In this document: piece after piece, positions 11,089 through 20,214 of the stretch
Position numbering within the stretch: position 1 is the first letter of the stretch
Layout of the letters: every line of letters starts with the position of its first letter
Source of the DNA: Bryopsis sp. KO-2023
Lineage: Eukaryota; Chlorophyta; Ulvophyceae; Bryopsidales; Bryopsidaceae
Direction of reading: 5' to 3'
NCBI GenBank assembly: GCA_030272585.1
Contig: BSYQ01000013.1
Location: 372,001-436,000, forward strand
Length of the DNA stretch: 64,000 nt
The notes under the pieces: model-generated
What the model was told of the DNA's origin: nothing
Databases searched by the model: none
What the model saw: the letters and a program-made list of their open reading frames with translations, nothing else
Made by a program: the position numbers and the translations under genes

Positions 11089-13411
11089 ATGTTACGTTCC
11101 GGCATCGCGCTGTGCGCACTACTCTGCGTTTCCTCAGGTGACCCTCAGAAACAAAAAAAAAAAGCTTTCGCCAAGAAATCAAAGCATATTTTGAAATTTC
11201 GCTTCCCCTCTGTGGATTGGAGCTGAACTAAAAATAGCATCGACGATTGCTACCGTCGTACTCGAATGATCATGACAGATTATGACAAATTTTAGAAGAA
11301 ATAGCATTTTACAAGAGGGGCTGATTGGATTGATGAGGTTGAGAGTGTACGGAATATGTATGAATAATTCAGGTCAAATAGAAAAATGTTGAAGGAGGAT
11401 ATTTTTCTATTTGACCTGAGTTTTTCATATCTAAGTGCTAAAAAATGATGCAGGGGCGTAATTGTAATTAAATGCAAAAAGCTTTTTCGAAGAGAAGAAA
11501 GCTATTTTTGGGCAACTTTTTTTTCCTATTTCCCTTCATCTTCACCATCCTGCCTGAAAAAAAAAAGTGACCTCACTCTTTCATGTGTGGGAAAATTTTG
11601 TGCAGTTTTGGGAGAGACGGATCCCTGCAAAGGAAAGTGCTGCGTCGCTAAGAATGGCGGCCCCCCAGCCCCTCCAGAATGTCAATCCAAATGTGCTGGG
11701 GTGAATTGTGGGGTCAGCCCGTTCGGCTGCCGCCCAAAGCTGTGCTGCGAGGAGAACCCACCACCACAGTGCACCAGAATCTGTAAAGTCATCGCTTTGT
11801 CCTGCAAGTAAGAGCAACAGTTCTAATTTAAAACCACCAGTTTCCCCCATCTTTCTTGAGGATATATGTGAAAGAATTGCTTTCATTTTACAATATGATA
11901 CACGCCAGGACCTTCCTATTTAACATCTGGCTGACTGTGTGTATGGATAAACCCCAGGTGCACCGCTGATGATTGCTGCAAATCTGTCAACATTCGCCCT
12001 AGCTGCAGGTGAGCCAGCCTGCTCGAAATCTGGACCTAAGTTTTCTTAGGTGCCCCTTCTATGGATTCATGATACAGGACCAGTGTTATATATATTATGT
12101 TGAGTTCCTGAAAAGTTCATGAAGCCTTTCCCACTCAGCTAATATTACATATACCGTATTTTCTCTAATAGTGTCCCCCCTTGGAGGTACATTGAAAAAA
12201 TAGTGACCCAGGGTTACTATTAGAGAAAATACGGTATGTAATATTTTTATAAAAATAGATGTATGTAGCAATGCTGGTGGAGCCTGCGTTTTCTTATTAG
12301 TGCATGCCTAGGATGTGTGCGTTCATCGGAAATCAGAAAAACCACCCCATCCATGGGAGCACCCCATGTCTGTGATCGGATGGCTGCAGCTGTTGATGTT
12401 GTCTGTGGTGTTTGCAGCAAATTCTGCTCCACGGTCGATTGCGCACCCCCACCCCCACCAGTTTGCCCTGACACGAGGCTGTGCTGCTTGAAAGACATTC
12501 CACTTTCTTGCAAGGAAACATGCAAATTTGTCAAGCCAGACTGCAGGTGAGCAGGTACTCTCATCAATTCCACACCCCCTCCTTTTCTTCTTCTTTCCTG
12601 CCCTGGGAATTTGAAACAGCAGTGACCTCACACAATGGAATTCGAAAGTGCAGGTGTGGGGGCGAGTATTAAGTGTGTTTTTCTTGCCTTTGGAAGAGGG
12701 TGCAGGATATCGACCTGTGTTATGTTTTTGTCTCACAGGTGCATCCGTGAAAACTGTTGCTTCCTGGCCCCCGGTTGCGATGCTGGAATCTGTGCTGCAG
12801 TCACTTGTCCTGCCCCTCCAACCCCTGCACTCCCCCCACCTCGTCCCATGCTGCCCATCGATTTCCCACCCATTCCCTCACCCACTGACAACGGTGGCTG
12901 CAACACTTCGAACTGCTGTTCACCACAGGGCCTTCCTCCTGGATGCAGCGCCGGCATTTGCGCAGCTGTGACTTGTGCTGCCCTGCCCCCTGTCGGCTTC
13001 CCAACCACCCCTTCCCCAGGGGACAATGGTGGCTGCAACACGTCGAACTGCTGCCCACCACGAAGCCTTCCTCCTGGATGCAGTGCAGGCATTTGCGCAG
13101 CCGTTAGCTGTGCTGCTCTGCCCCCCGTCGGCTTCCCAACCACCCCTTCCCCAGGGGACAACGGTGGCTGCAACACGTCGAACTGCTGTCCACCACGAAG
13201 CCTTCCTCCTGGTTGCAGCGCCGGCATTTGCGCAGCCGTCAGCTGTGTCTTGCCAACCCCTCCGGGGTGCAACGTCCAGTTGTGTTGCAAAAAGGACAAT
13301 CCAATGAAATGTAGTGATTTCTGCAGGGGTGTGGACTGTGACAAGCCGTGCTGCAGCAAAACGCTTTCCCCCGAGGTCGACCCAGATGATGTGGGCTGCC
13401 GTCGATGCTGA
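11089..13411 (+). CDS. secreted modular cysteine-rich protein, family not recognised
   Basis: Five exons, 11089-11137, 11606-11807, 11958-12008, 12418-12546 and 12739-13411, give 367 residues. Exon 1 encodes a short signal peptide (MLRSGIALCALLCVSS). The mature protein consists of cysteine modules. One type is LCC-x(6-7)-C-x3-C-x(4-6)-C, seen at the ends of exons 2, 4 and 5. The other is NCC..LPPGC-(S/D)AGICAAV-x-C, repeated four times in exon 5. Three of these are linked by nearly identical Pro-rich spacers ending GDNGGCNTS or TDNGGCNTS. Introns 2-4 are all phase 2, so exons 3 and 4 are symmetric 2-2 modules. The protein should be extracellular and disulfide-rich: a wall, scale or matrix component or a defence peptide precursor are possibilities. 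No catalytic motif is present and I assign no function. Confidence 0.8.
11369..11419. repeat. perfect 19-bp inverted repeat (hairpin) in intron 1
   Basis: Arms 11369-11387 and 11401-11419 are exact reverse complements with a 13-base loop. It lies in the first intron of the cysteine-rich protein gene and would form a strong hairpin in the pre-mRNA. Confidence 0.85.
12152..12236. mobile_element. 85-bp MITE with 21-bp terminal inverted repeats
   Basis: The ends are exact inverted copies of TACCGTATTTTCTCTAATAG plus one base. A TA at each end is compatible with a TA target duplication, as in Tc1/mariner-derived MITEs. It lies in intron 3 of the cysteine-rich protein gene and has no coding capacity. 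Confidence 0.75.
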
Positions 13412-14540
13412 TTATGCACCGCTACCCCTTAGATTTGGGTCAGTCTCTGTTTGGAGAGGATTGGGAGGAAAACTGAAGCACACAACACCCTCCGACCAGA
13501 GTGGGTGGAGGAGGAGGGTGGCTTGGGTTGACAGAGGTGTTCATGTACTCTTTCTATATAATTTTTTTTCATAAGGGACTGTTGGTTTTGCTTTTCACTT
13601 TATGAATAACGAATAGGGAGCGAAAATATGGAACAGTGATAGGGGTCTGGGATTTTCTTTTAGTGGGCGCGTGAAATTTTAGCTCAACTTTGAGAGGTTG
13701 AAATAAATTCACAGGTAGCCTGTAATAAAACGACGGTTGGATATGACATTTGAATTGATCAAACTGAAAATGCAATTCGAAGCAAAAGAGATATGATCAG
13801 CTATGATTTTGCTGCGAGCTGGGTGGTATTTTCTGGGCAGGTTTTACACCCGGAAATGTGGAATTGGTTCACCACGAATATATGGTTGTCTTGGCCACCC
13901 CTCCCCCCCCCAAAAAAAGGAAAGGAAAAATGGGGAAGGATGTTGATTGCTTTCCTTCAACAAAAAAAGGGAAAAAAGTAAATATTTTTTTCTGGCCCTA
14001 AACAGAATCATCAAACATCACCTTGCCCAGAGAAGAAAGCAGGCGGCAGAGAAGACTGTTGCTGATTGGATGGATGGGTCAACCCGATTGCTGTCGATGC
14101 GCTTCCTCACACAATAGTGTGCGAGCGCCTGGAGTTTGTTCCCTGTTTCCCTGTTGGGCCGGCCAGACCGGTGTCCCAACCAAAGCCCCTGCATGAATGC
14201 ATTTGTTTTAGGGTGGCAGTGGTGAGCACTGCCCTGCCCTGCCCTCCTTATAGTAGAATTCAGTGCCTTCCCAGAATCCCCAAATTTCATGGCAGCTCAG
14301 TTTTTTTTGCTTCACCTTCACCATCGACTCGACACAACAGATTCAACCAAGTTTTTCTATCGGTGCTTCTTAATCCTTGATATTTCTGATCAGGTCTTAC
14401 TCCGGCAAATCACAATTGGCTCATGCCATTTTATTTTGCTTGACTCAAAATTTTATATTTCTGAAGACTACACCCAGAATCACAGTGCGTTTACACAAGC
14501 TTTACACAGGCTCATCTTTCCAAGAAAACGATAAACTGTC
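13412..14540. other. 3' flank and intergenic DNA, no gene recognised
   Basis: This runs from the cysteine-rich gene stop to the retrotransposon target site. It includes a CCCCCCCC/AAAAAAA tract at 13902-13917. No supported coding region was seen. Confidence 0.5.
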
Positions 14541-14545
14541 GGAGC

Positions 14546-14819
14546 TATAGTAATATTGACCTTTGGAATGATTTTCTGATACGAGAAACAACTGGGTGAT
14601 ACACACGAGGAACACAGGGTCTCTGCCGTCAAGGACTTACAAGCATATCCAACTGTTTTCTACCAACAATATATATCCATTCCCTTCCTGTACCGCTGAA
14701 CTACATCCAGTACCTCCTTCCCCGTACTGCTTCTTCACAATACATATTCCCGTACTTCTCCTAACCATTATCCCAACTTTTCACTTCAAATGCCCCACCC
14801 ATTCCTCCATTCCTTTACA
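14546..14819 (-). repeat. 3' LTR of the retrotransposon
   Basis: This 274-bp copy matches 19936-20209 base for base as far as I can see. It lies just downstream of the pol stop codon (14842). The preceding polypurine tract is weak: only a short AGAAG is visible at the junction. Confidence 0.92.
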
Positions 14820-14841
14820 CGCTTCTACTGCGCTACCGAAA

Positions 14842-17800
14842 TCAGTATTCCCACATGGACAACCGACAGGGCTTCACAAAATCCACATGAGTCAAAAACT
14901 TGCTCTGATCAGGGTCATTGACCACACACCTATGCCTGGAAATATATCCCTCAAACAGACATGGCCCATACCAATAAGCCTTCAATTTCTCACCCTCTGA
15001 CCTTTGTCGTGTATGATCGTAACACCAGACCCACTGCCCAGTCTTGTAGTTCTCTTCCACGAAATGCTGTTTAGTCAACCGCTTCTGACGTCCCAGAGCA
15101 TCCCTGTACCAAGCTGTGTTCACATCATTCTTCCATTGAGCATCAGATATCAATTCATCCCATATGTCCCTCTTTTTCATCAGTTGTCTGGGAGGGTATC
15201 CAGTAGCATCATGCGGCATCTTCTGAATTAAACTGACTGCTTCGGACACGTGTAGTGGCCACTCAGTGATCATCGATTCATCTGCCATGCGCTTGATGCG
15301 GTCCTCCAGAGTCCGGTGATACCTCTCTATCAACCCTGCACTTTTGTGGGAGTAGGGTGGCACATACTCATGTTTGATTCCATATCTCTCCATGACCTCA
15401 GCAAATCGTCGCGAAGTAAACACAGCAGCATTGTCAGTCATAACCACTTGGGGTTGCCCCTGGGACTGGATCCACACTTCCAACGCCTGACTAACTGAGG
15501 CTGCATTAGCATATTGCACTGGCTTGGCTTCCGCAAAGCGCGAACAATGATCTATGGTCGTTACCATATAGATGGAGCCGTCAGTTCCCTTCGGAAATGG
15601 CCCCACTACATCCATGCTGACTGCTTGCCCTGGCCACATCCCTTGTTTTGTGTCCCCCCACGGAGCTTTTTCCTTTGGTCGCTCGTATTTCTGACAAACG
15701 ACGCACGCGTGCACATAAGATTCAACCGCCGTCCTGGGTACCTTCTGGCCCTGCATCCGTAACATCTTCAGCATTTTCGACACCCCGAAATGTCCCTTGT
15801 GCACGTCTTTGAGCATTCTGTTCATCTGTTGTGTCTTCTCTTCTTCTGCCCTGTACAACGTGACTCCAGTACTCGACTCGTCGCTTGCCCATCTCGATAA
15901 CAGGTCCGCGAGAACATTCACCTTGCCCGGAAGGTGTGTGAAATGCAAATTCCCCCCAATCGTATAGTTACCCGTAATATAACTTAGAAGTCGTAACATT
16001 CGTAAGTCAGTATCATCGGTCAGGCTTCCTGAGTTGAATTTTTTCGCTGAACCCTCAGAGTCAGTAAAGACTTGGACATTTCCTCCTCCCGTAATCCACG
16101 ATACCTTTTTTAGTGCCCGAACAATAGTTTGCGCTTCTCCCAAGAAGCTAGAAACAGCTCGTTTACTAGGGGGATTGAGATGCGAACCCAAAAACACAAG
16201 TCGATCACCTTGTGTTAAAGCATACCCTCCGGCAGCTGACGACCAATCCGTGTACAGTTGAAAGTCGGTCCCTGGCTGCTGCATGCGCATGTTGTACACA
16301 GAGCTGAGCACGTCCACCACCACTTCTTGAAAGCGCGTGTTCACCATTTCCCAGTCAGCTTCTCGTCCTACTGCCGACAACTCCTCGTACATGTCTTGCA
16401 CTTTCCTCGCAAACCCTGGAACATGTCCCTTTACCACGTTCAGCATCCCAAGCGCCTGCTGTAAGGTTTTTCGACCTTGGATCCTAGGTAATCCCTCCCG
16501 AAGCTTCTGGCAGTACGGATCCAGACTGACCGTCCCATAAGATACTTCGAAACCCAGAAAAGTGACGTGACTCTTCTTTAGCTGAGCTTTTTCCTGTTTC
16601 ACTTTAAAGCCGAACTGATCCAAGATGCGAAACAATGCGTGTAACTTCCTGTCATGTTCCCACTCATTACGGGCTCCGATGATTATATCATCGATGTAAA
16701 CCTCAGCGTCCAAATCGGGGTAGATCTTGCGTGCTTCCTCCAATACACGTGTCACAATCGAATGGAAAATCAAAGCGCTTCCATTAAAACCTTGTACTAA
16801 CCTCTGGAACTTGTACCGCCTCTTCCCCATACTGAAACAGAAGTAGTTACTAAGTTCTTCACTAATCCCGAGGTTAAAAAAACCATCCTTGAGATCTACC
16901 ACTGAAAAGACTCGGTATTCAGGGTTTAATCGCGATAGAATCGTTTTAACCGGCGTCAGAGGAGTCTTCCAAGTTCGGAAGAGCTTATTAACGCGTCGGC
17001 AGTCCAAGGTTATGCGAACCGAGGTACCCCCTGGTTTTTGGAATACCAAGGGCTGCGAGAATAATCCTCGTTCATCCCAGCGCAGCTCCTTAATTATTCC
17101 CCTTCGTTCTAACGACGCGATTTCTGCCTCAGCCGCACCCTCCTGTCCTGTGGAGAGCGGCTGCCACTCACTGAGCGCACTAAAATTCGTGGTGCCGATC
17201 TGTTCCAAATCTGATAACGTGATTGTAAGAGCGGCCATGTCACGTGATAACCCGCTCACTTCGGGCGACAAATCAAACACTCGTGGAAATCGCTGCATCA
17301 ACTGAGATAGACATTCGTCGTGGGTTTCGGGTTCCAACAACTCGTTGCTCATAACGTCCACGCTTACATCAACAGTCTCCCCCTGGACATCCCACTTTCC
17401 GTAACGTCCCCATTTCGACCGACGAACATCCCATACTTTGGTCGCGCCACGTTCCCTCTCTTCCTTGCGCCGAATCCAACTTCCCCTTTCCTCTTGCTCT
17501 GTAGAACCTCGTTCCTGTCTCCGCCACTCCTTTCCTGTTTTTTGTTCATACTTGTGATCGGTCGGACTACTCCGAACTCTGGACATCACACATCGACCAT
17601 CAATATCAGTTATTTCGTCGAGTCGACCCGGAATAAACCACGCCCTGGTTTTTGGCGTCACGTGTTGTATTTCCCTACTATCGTTGACGAGGTAACCAAA
17701 CAAAGTTCCCCCCGCCCGTTGCTTCATTACGAGCCGAACTCCCTTCGTATTGAGACAGTCGATAATAGGCCCCCGCACTCCCCTAAGTTCGTACGGCAAG

Positions 17801-18000
17801 CTCAACACAGCAACTTCCCCAGGCCCTAACACGATACTCCTATTGAGGTAAAATACTACCGCGTCTTTATATTGTTCTGGGTAGTACTCCACTTCCTGTG
17901 TTAGCTGAATTTTTATGCCCTCGTGATTCGTCCTACCATTGTTTCCTGAATGCACGGACGACTCGCACCCAGGACCCCTTTTTTTGTATCTTCTTGACAA
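14842..18000 (-). CDS. Pol polyprotein: reverse transcriptase, RNase H, integrase
   Basis: The 1052-codon frame lies in the -1 frame relative to Gag and overlaps it at 17913-18000. It is probably made by frameshifting, not from its own Met. Reverse transcriptase is at about residues 290-500, with the YIDD active site near 433 and a FLGFEVS block after it. RNase H starts near 580 (YTDWSS). Integrase has an HHCC zinc-binding region near 733-775 (HKGHFG, CVVCQ). Its DDE core follows, with SMDVVGPF, VMTDNAAVF and GLIERYHR. A C-terminal YWYGPCLFEGY resembles the GPY/F module. The first 250 residues, before RT, have no recognised domain and include a Lys/Arg/Glu-rich stretch. All catalytic residues checked are present. 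Confidence 0.93.
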   Translation of the reverse strand: MSRRYKKRGPGCESSVHSGNNGRTNHEGIKIQLTQEVEYYPEQYKDAVVFYLNRSIVLGPGEVAVLSLPYELRGVRGPIIDCLNTKGVRLVMKQRAGGTLFGYLVNDSREIQHVTPKTRAWFIPGRLDEITDIDGRCVMSRVRSSPTDHKYEQKTGKEWRRQERGSTEQEERGSWIRRKEERERGATKVWDVRRSKWGRYGKWDVQGETVDVSVDVMSNELLEPETHDECLSQLMQRFPRVFDLSPEVSGLSRDMAALTITLSDLEQIGTTNFSALSEWQPLSTGQEGAAEAEIASLERRGIIKELRWDERGLFSQPLVFQKPGGTSVRITLDCRRVNKLFRTWKTPLTPVKTILSRLNPEYRVFSVVDLKDGFFNLGISEELSNYFCFSMGKRRYKFQRLVQGFNGSALIFHSIVTRVLEEARKIYPDLDAEVYIDDIIIGARNEWEHDRKLHALFRILDQFGFKVKQEKAQLKKSHVTFLGFEVSYGTVSLDPYCQKLREGLPRIQGRKTLQQALGMLNVVKGHVPGFARKVQDMYEELSAVGREADWEMVNTRFQEVVVDVLSSVYNMRMQQPGTDFQLYTDWSSAAGGYALTQGDRLVFLGSHLNPPSKRAVSSFLGEAQTIVRALKKVSWITGGGNVQVFTDSEGSAKKFNSGSLTDDTDLRMLRLLSYITGNYTIGGNLHFTHLPGKVNVLADLLSRWASDESSTGVTLYRAEEEKTQQMNRMLKDVHKGHFGVSKMLKMLRMQGQKVPRTAVESYVHACVVCQKYERPKEKAPWGDTKQGMWPGQAVSMDVVGPFPKGTDGSIYMVTTIDHCSRFAEAKPVQYANAASVSQALEVWIQSQGQPQVVMTDNAAVFTSRRFAEVMERYGIKHEYVPPYSHKSAGLIERYHRTLEDRIKRMADESMITEWPLHVSEAVSLIQKMPHDATGYPPRQLMKKRDIWDELISDAQWKNDVNTAWYRDALGRQKRLTKQHFVEENYKTGQWVWCYDHTRQRSEGEKLKAYWYGPCLFEGYISRHRCVVNDPDQSKFLTHVDFVKPCRLSMWEY

Positions 18001-19922
18001 GCGATAGTGGATCGCACTTTGGCCTTTTCCAGAAAAAGCGTCGTGGCCAGCTTTGCTCCCTTCTTAAGCAAGATTGGATAGTCCTGCTCATTGTCCACAC
18101 CAATGACGATAGGCTCTCCTTCTTTTGGTCCAGCAACCAGTTGCGAATGTACACGTAACCCGTATTTATCTGCGTGTAGGTTTCGCGGCTTAACAGCCAG
18201 AACCACATTCCCATGTAGAAAGCATCGAGCAGAGGAAACCACTTGTGTAGTTCTTCCAGGCCCCAATAAAGTGTCGCTTCCTAGAGTCAATACACACTCT
18301 CCTGAGTCTGCTTGAGCCTCTTTCTTTTGTTCAGCTTTCGCTTCCTTAGTAGTAGCCGAGAAACAGATTATTTCCGCGTCCGTGTTCTTGTCTACCAAAC
18401 GATCGTTTCCAGGGTCTATGATAAAGCCTAACAGTCCAATCGCTTCCTTTCCCAGAATGCTTCGCCCGTGTCCTTCCAAAATGACGAACTTGATATCAGC
18501 CTGATTTTGCCCAACTTCCACCACTGCTGCAGTAGTCCCAAGTGACTGTACACTGTCCTGTGTTATCCCTTGGATGGACATTTTTTCAGGCTGCAAAGGA
18601 AGTCCAAATTTCCTTAGAGTTTTTTCATACAGAATGCTGACTGCAGCCCCTGTGTCAATCAGAAACTTGACTTGCTGTCCCTTGATGATTCCATTGACGT
18701 GCATAAGCCTCCTGTTCTGCTGTTTGTTTTCCGAAGTCTCTCCCACCCCTACAAACACTTCGTCGCCATCGGACTCAGAGTTCAGCCAGACTGTGTTTAC
18801 AGGATGCTCTTCTTCCGTGAGTACTTGTTTTACCGGCCTTCCTGGCCCTCCCCCCTTCCCAGCTGAAAATTTCCCTGTGGCTGAACTTTGAGGCTGCTGT
18901 GAAGTAGCTCCTGTGTCTGTCTGTGCAGTGTGTACAATCTCTTTAATCCTCTCGGCTAACCACGGATTCCGCATGGCCTTTTGTACTGTGGTGAGCAGTT
19001 CGTTCATTCGAGTTAGCTGGAGTGGAAAAGTCACCAAACCTTTCCCATTGATAGGTAGGACTTCCAGCAAATCATCATCCTCCCCGGCACGTTCCACCGA
19101 ATTCACCTTTGCTTCCTTGGTCCCCGAGTTCCCCAGGGCTTCCCAGTCACCAGCTAGGGAAGTGGCCTCTTCCAACGTGGTAGGCTTGCGCGTTTCTACT
19201 TGAACACGAACGTGAGGATGTAGACCCGCCAAATAGTGGCCAATTAACTCTTCTTCCTGAGCTTCCGGTATCCTGACTGCCAGCTTACGAAACAAAGCAT
19301 TGTACTCCTGCACGCCTTTCGTTCCTTGTGCACAGCTGCGAATCAAGCGCCTGACCCTGGTGTTATCGTCCCTTCTTGAAAATTGGTTCCTCATCTTTTC
19401 TCGCAGCAACTCAAAAGATAGAGCTTGTATGTCAGTACGCTCTAAAAGAATGCGGTACCAGCTTTTCGCAAAGCCTCGTAACATAGTTCCGACGAAGCGA
19501 ACTCGGGCAGTCTCCGAAGTTTCACCTATTAATTCAAGATACTCGCTTATCCCGAACCACCAATCCGGGAAACTTTCATCACTCTTTTCTCCCGAAAAAT
19601 ATTCCGGCATACCAAACTTTACTTTGGTCACTGTGTGGTGCCGAACTCCGCTTGTTACCGAGTTCCCATTTCGCCTTTCCTGACCACCTGGGCTAGGTAC
19701 TGTAAATACCTCTTCATATTCGCTTTCTGGAATATTTACCCTTTCTGGGGTCGACCTCTGGCCCTGCGATGCCTCCAGCGCCGACATACGTATTTCCAAC
19801 TGCGAGAATTCTTCTCTCATGCTTGCCCGGATAGCTTGCACAATTTCTGATTCCATGTCGGTTGTTCGTTCTGGTAGTGAGCCCCCTGCCAATATCTCTC
19901 CGGGTTCTCCAGGCTCATTCAT
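17913..19922 (-). CDS. Gag-protease polyprotein of the retrotransposon
   Basis: The proposed start at 19922 gives 669 residues. A helical coiled-coil-like segment lies at about 22-56. A Retrotrans_gag-type capsid region spans about 100-260 (with FPDWWFGI, FAKSWYRI and YLAGLHPHVR). A retropepsin-like aspartic protease follows at about 415-510, with active site LIDTGAAVS and the later ILG motif. No CCHC zinc knuckle was found, which is unusual for Gag although some lineages lack it. The same frame continues upstream without a stop through the primer-binding site into the LTR, to a Met at 19994. A 24-residue N-terminal extension is therefore possible. Confidence 0.9.
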   Translation of the reverse strand: MNEPGEPGEILAGGSLPERTTDMESEIVQAIRASMREEFSQLEIRMSALEASQGQRSTPERVNIPESEYEEVFTVPSPGGQERRNGNSVTSGVRHHTVTKVKFGMPEYFSGEKSDESFPDWWFGISEYLELIGETSETARVRFVGTMLRGFAKSWYRILLERTDIQALSFELLREKMRNQFSRRDDNTRVRRLIRSCAQGTKGVQEYNALFRKLAVRIPEAQEEELIGHYLAGLHPHVRVQVETRKPTTLEEATSLAGDWEALGNSGTKEAKVNSVERAGEDDDLLEVLPINGKGLVTFPLQLTRMNELLTTVQKAMRNPWLAERIKEIVHTAQTDTGATSQQPQSSATGKFSAGKGGGPGRPVKQVLTEEEHPVNTVWLNSESDGDEVFVGVGETSENKQQNRRLMHVNGIIKGQQVKFLIDTGAAVSILYEKTLRKFGLPLQPEKMSIQGITQDSVQSLGTTAAVVEVGQNQADIKFVILEGHGRSILGKEAIGLLGFIIDPGNDRLVDKNTDAEIICFSATTKEAKAEQKKEAQADSGECVLTLGSDTLLGPGRTTQVVSSARCFLHGNVVLAVKPRNLHADKYGLRVHSQLVAGPKEGEPIVIGVDNEQDYPILLKKGAKLATTLFLEKAKVRSTIACQEDTKKGVLGASRPCIQETMVGRITRA
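17979..17985 (-). promoter_or_regulatory. A-AAA-AAA slippery site for -1 frameshift into Pol
   Basis: On the coding strand a seven-A run follows ACA such that Gag codons read ACA AAA AAA GGG. This is the X-XXY-YYZ phase required for -1 slippage. After slippage the frame reads AGG GGT CCT and enters Pol. Downstream, GTCCT and CGTCC can pair with a later AGGACG, giving a possible stem or pseudoknot. Confidence 0.75.
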
Positions 19923-19935
19923 GGCTCCGAAACCA
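19921..19935 (-). promoter_or_regulatory. tRNA primer-binding site
   Basis: Immediately after the 5' LTR (coding sense) comes TGGTTTCGGAGCC, beginning TGG as expected for pairing with a tRNA 3'-CCA. The primer tRNA would end GGCTCCGAAACCA. The final bases abut the Gag ATG directly. Confidence 0.75.
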
Positions 19936-20209
19936 TATAGTAATATTGACCTTTGGAATGATTTTCTGATACGAGAAACAACTGGGTGATACACACGAGG
20001 AACACAGGGTCTCTGCCGTCAAGGACTTACAAGCATATCCAACTGTTTTCTACCAACAATATATATCCATTCCCTTCCTGTACCGCTGAACTACATCCAG
20101 TACCTCCTTCCCCGTACTGCTTCTTCACAATACATATTCCCGTACTTCTCCTAACCATTATCCCAACTTTTCACTTCAAATGCCCCACCCATTCCTCCAT
20201 TCCTTTACA
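19936..20209 (-). repeat. 5' LTR of the retrotransposon
   Basis: This is the promoter-bearing LTR in the coding sense; it is followed by the primer-binding site and gag. It shows no difference from the other copy. An ATG at 19994-19992 lies inside it, in frame with gag. Confidence 0.92.
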
Positions 20210-20214
20210 GGAGC

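Larger units (their letters stand above)
14541..20214 (-). mobile_element. full-length Ty3/gypsy-type LTR retrotransposon
   Basis: The element proper is 14546-20209, read on the minus strand, flanked by the 5-bp target duplication GGAGC at 14541-14545 and 20210-20214. Two 274-bp LTRs (14546-14819 and 19936-20209) look identical by eye. In the coding sense the LTR starts TGTAAAGG and ends ACTATA, so it has TG but not the canonical CA end. The order Gag, aspartic protease, reverse transcriptase, RNase H, integrase places it in Ty3/gypsy (Metaviridae). Both frames are open end to end. Identical LTRs plus intact frames indicate recent insertion and possible activity. There is no chromodomain and no envelope-like frame. 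Confidence 0.95.

Noticed and set aside
12733..13419. 228-codon minus-strand frame opposite the cysteine-rich exon
   Set aside because: Mirror of the repeats on the coding strand; the plus strand has a signal peptide, spliced phases and Cys modules.
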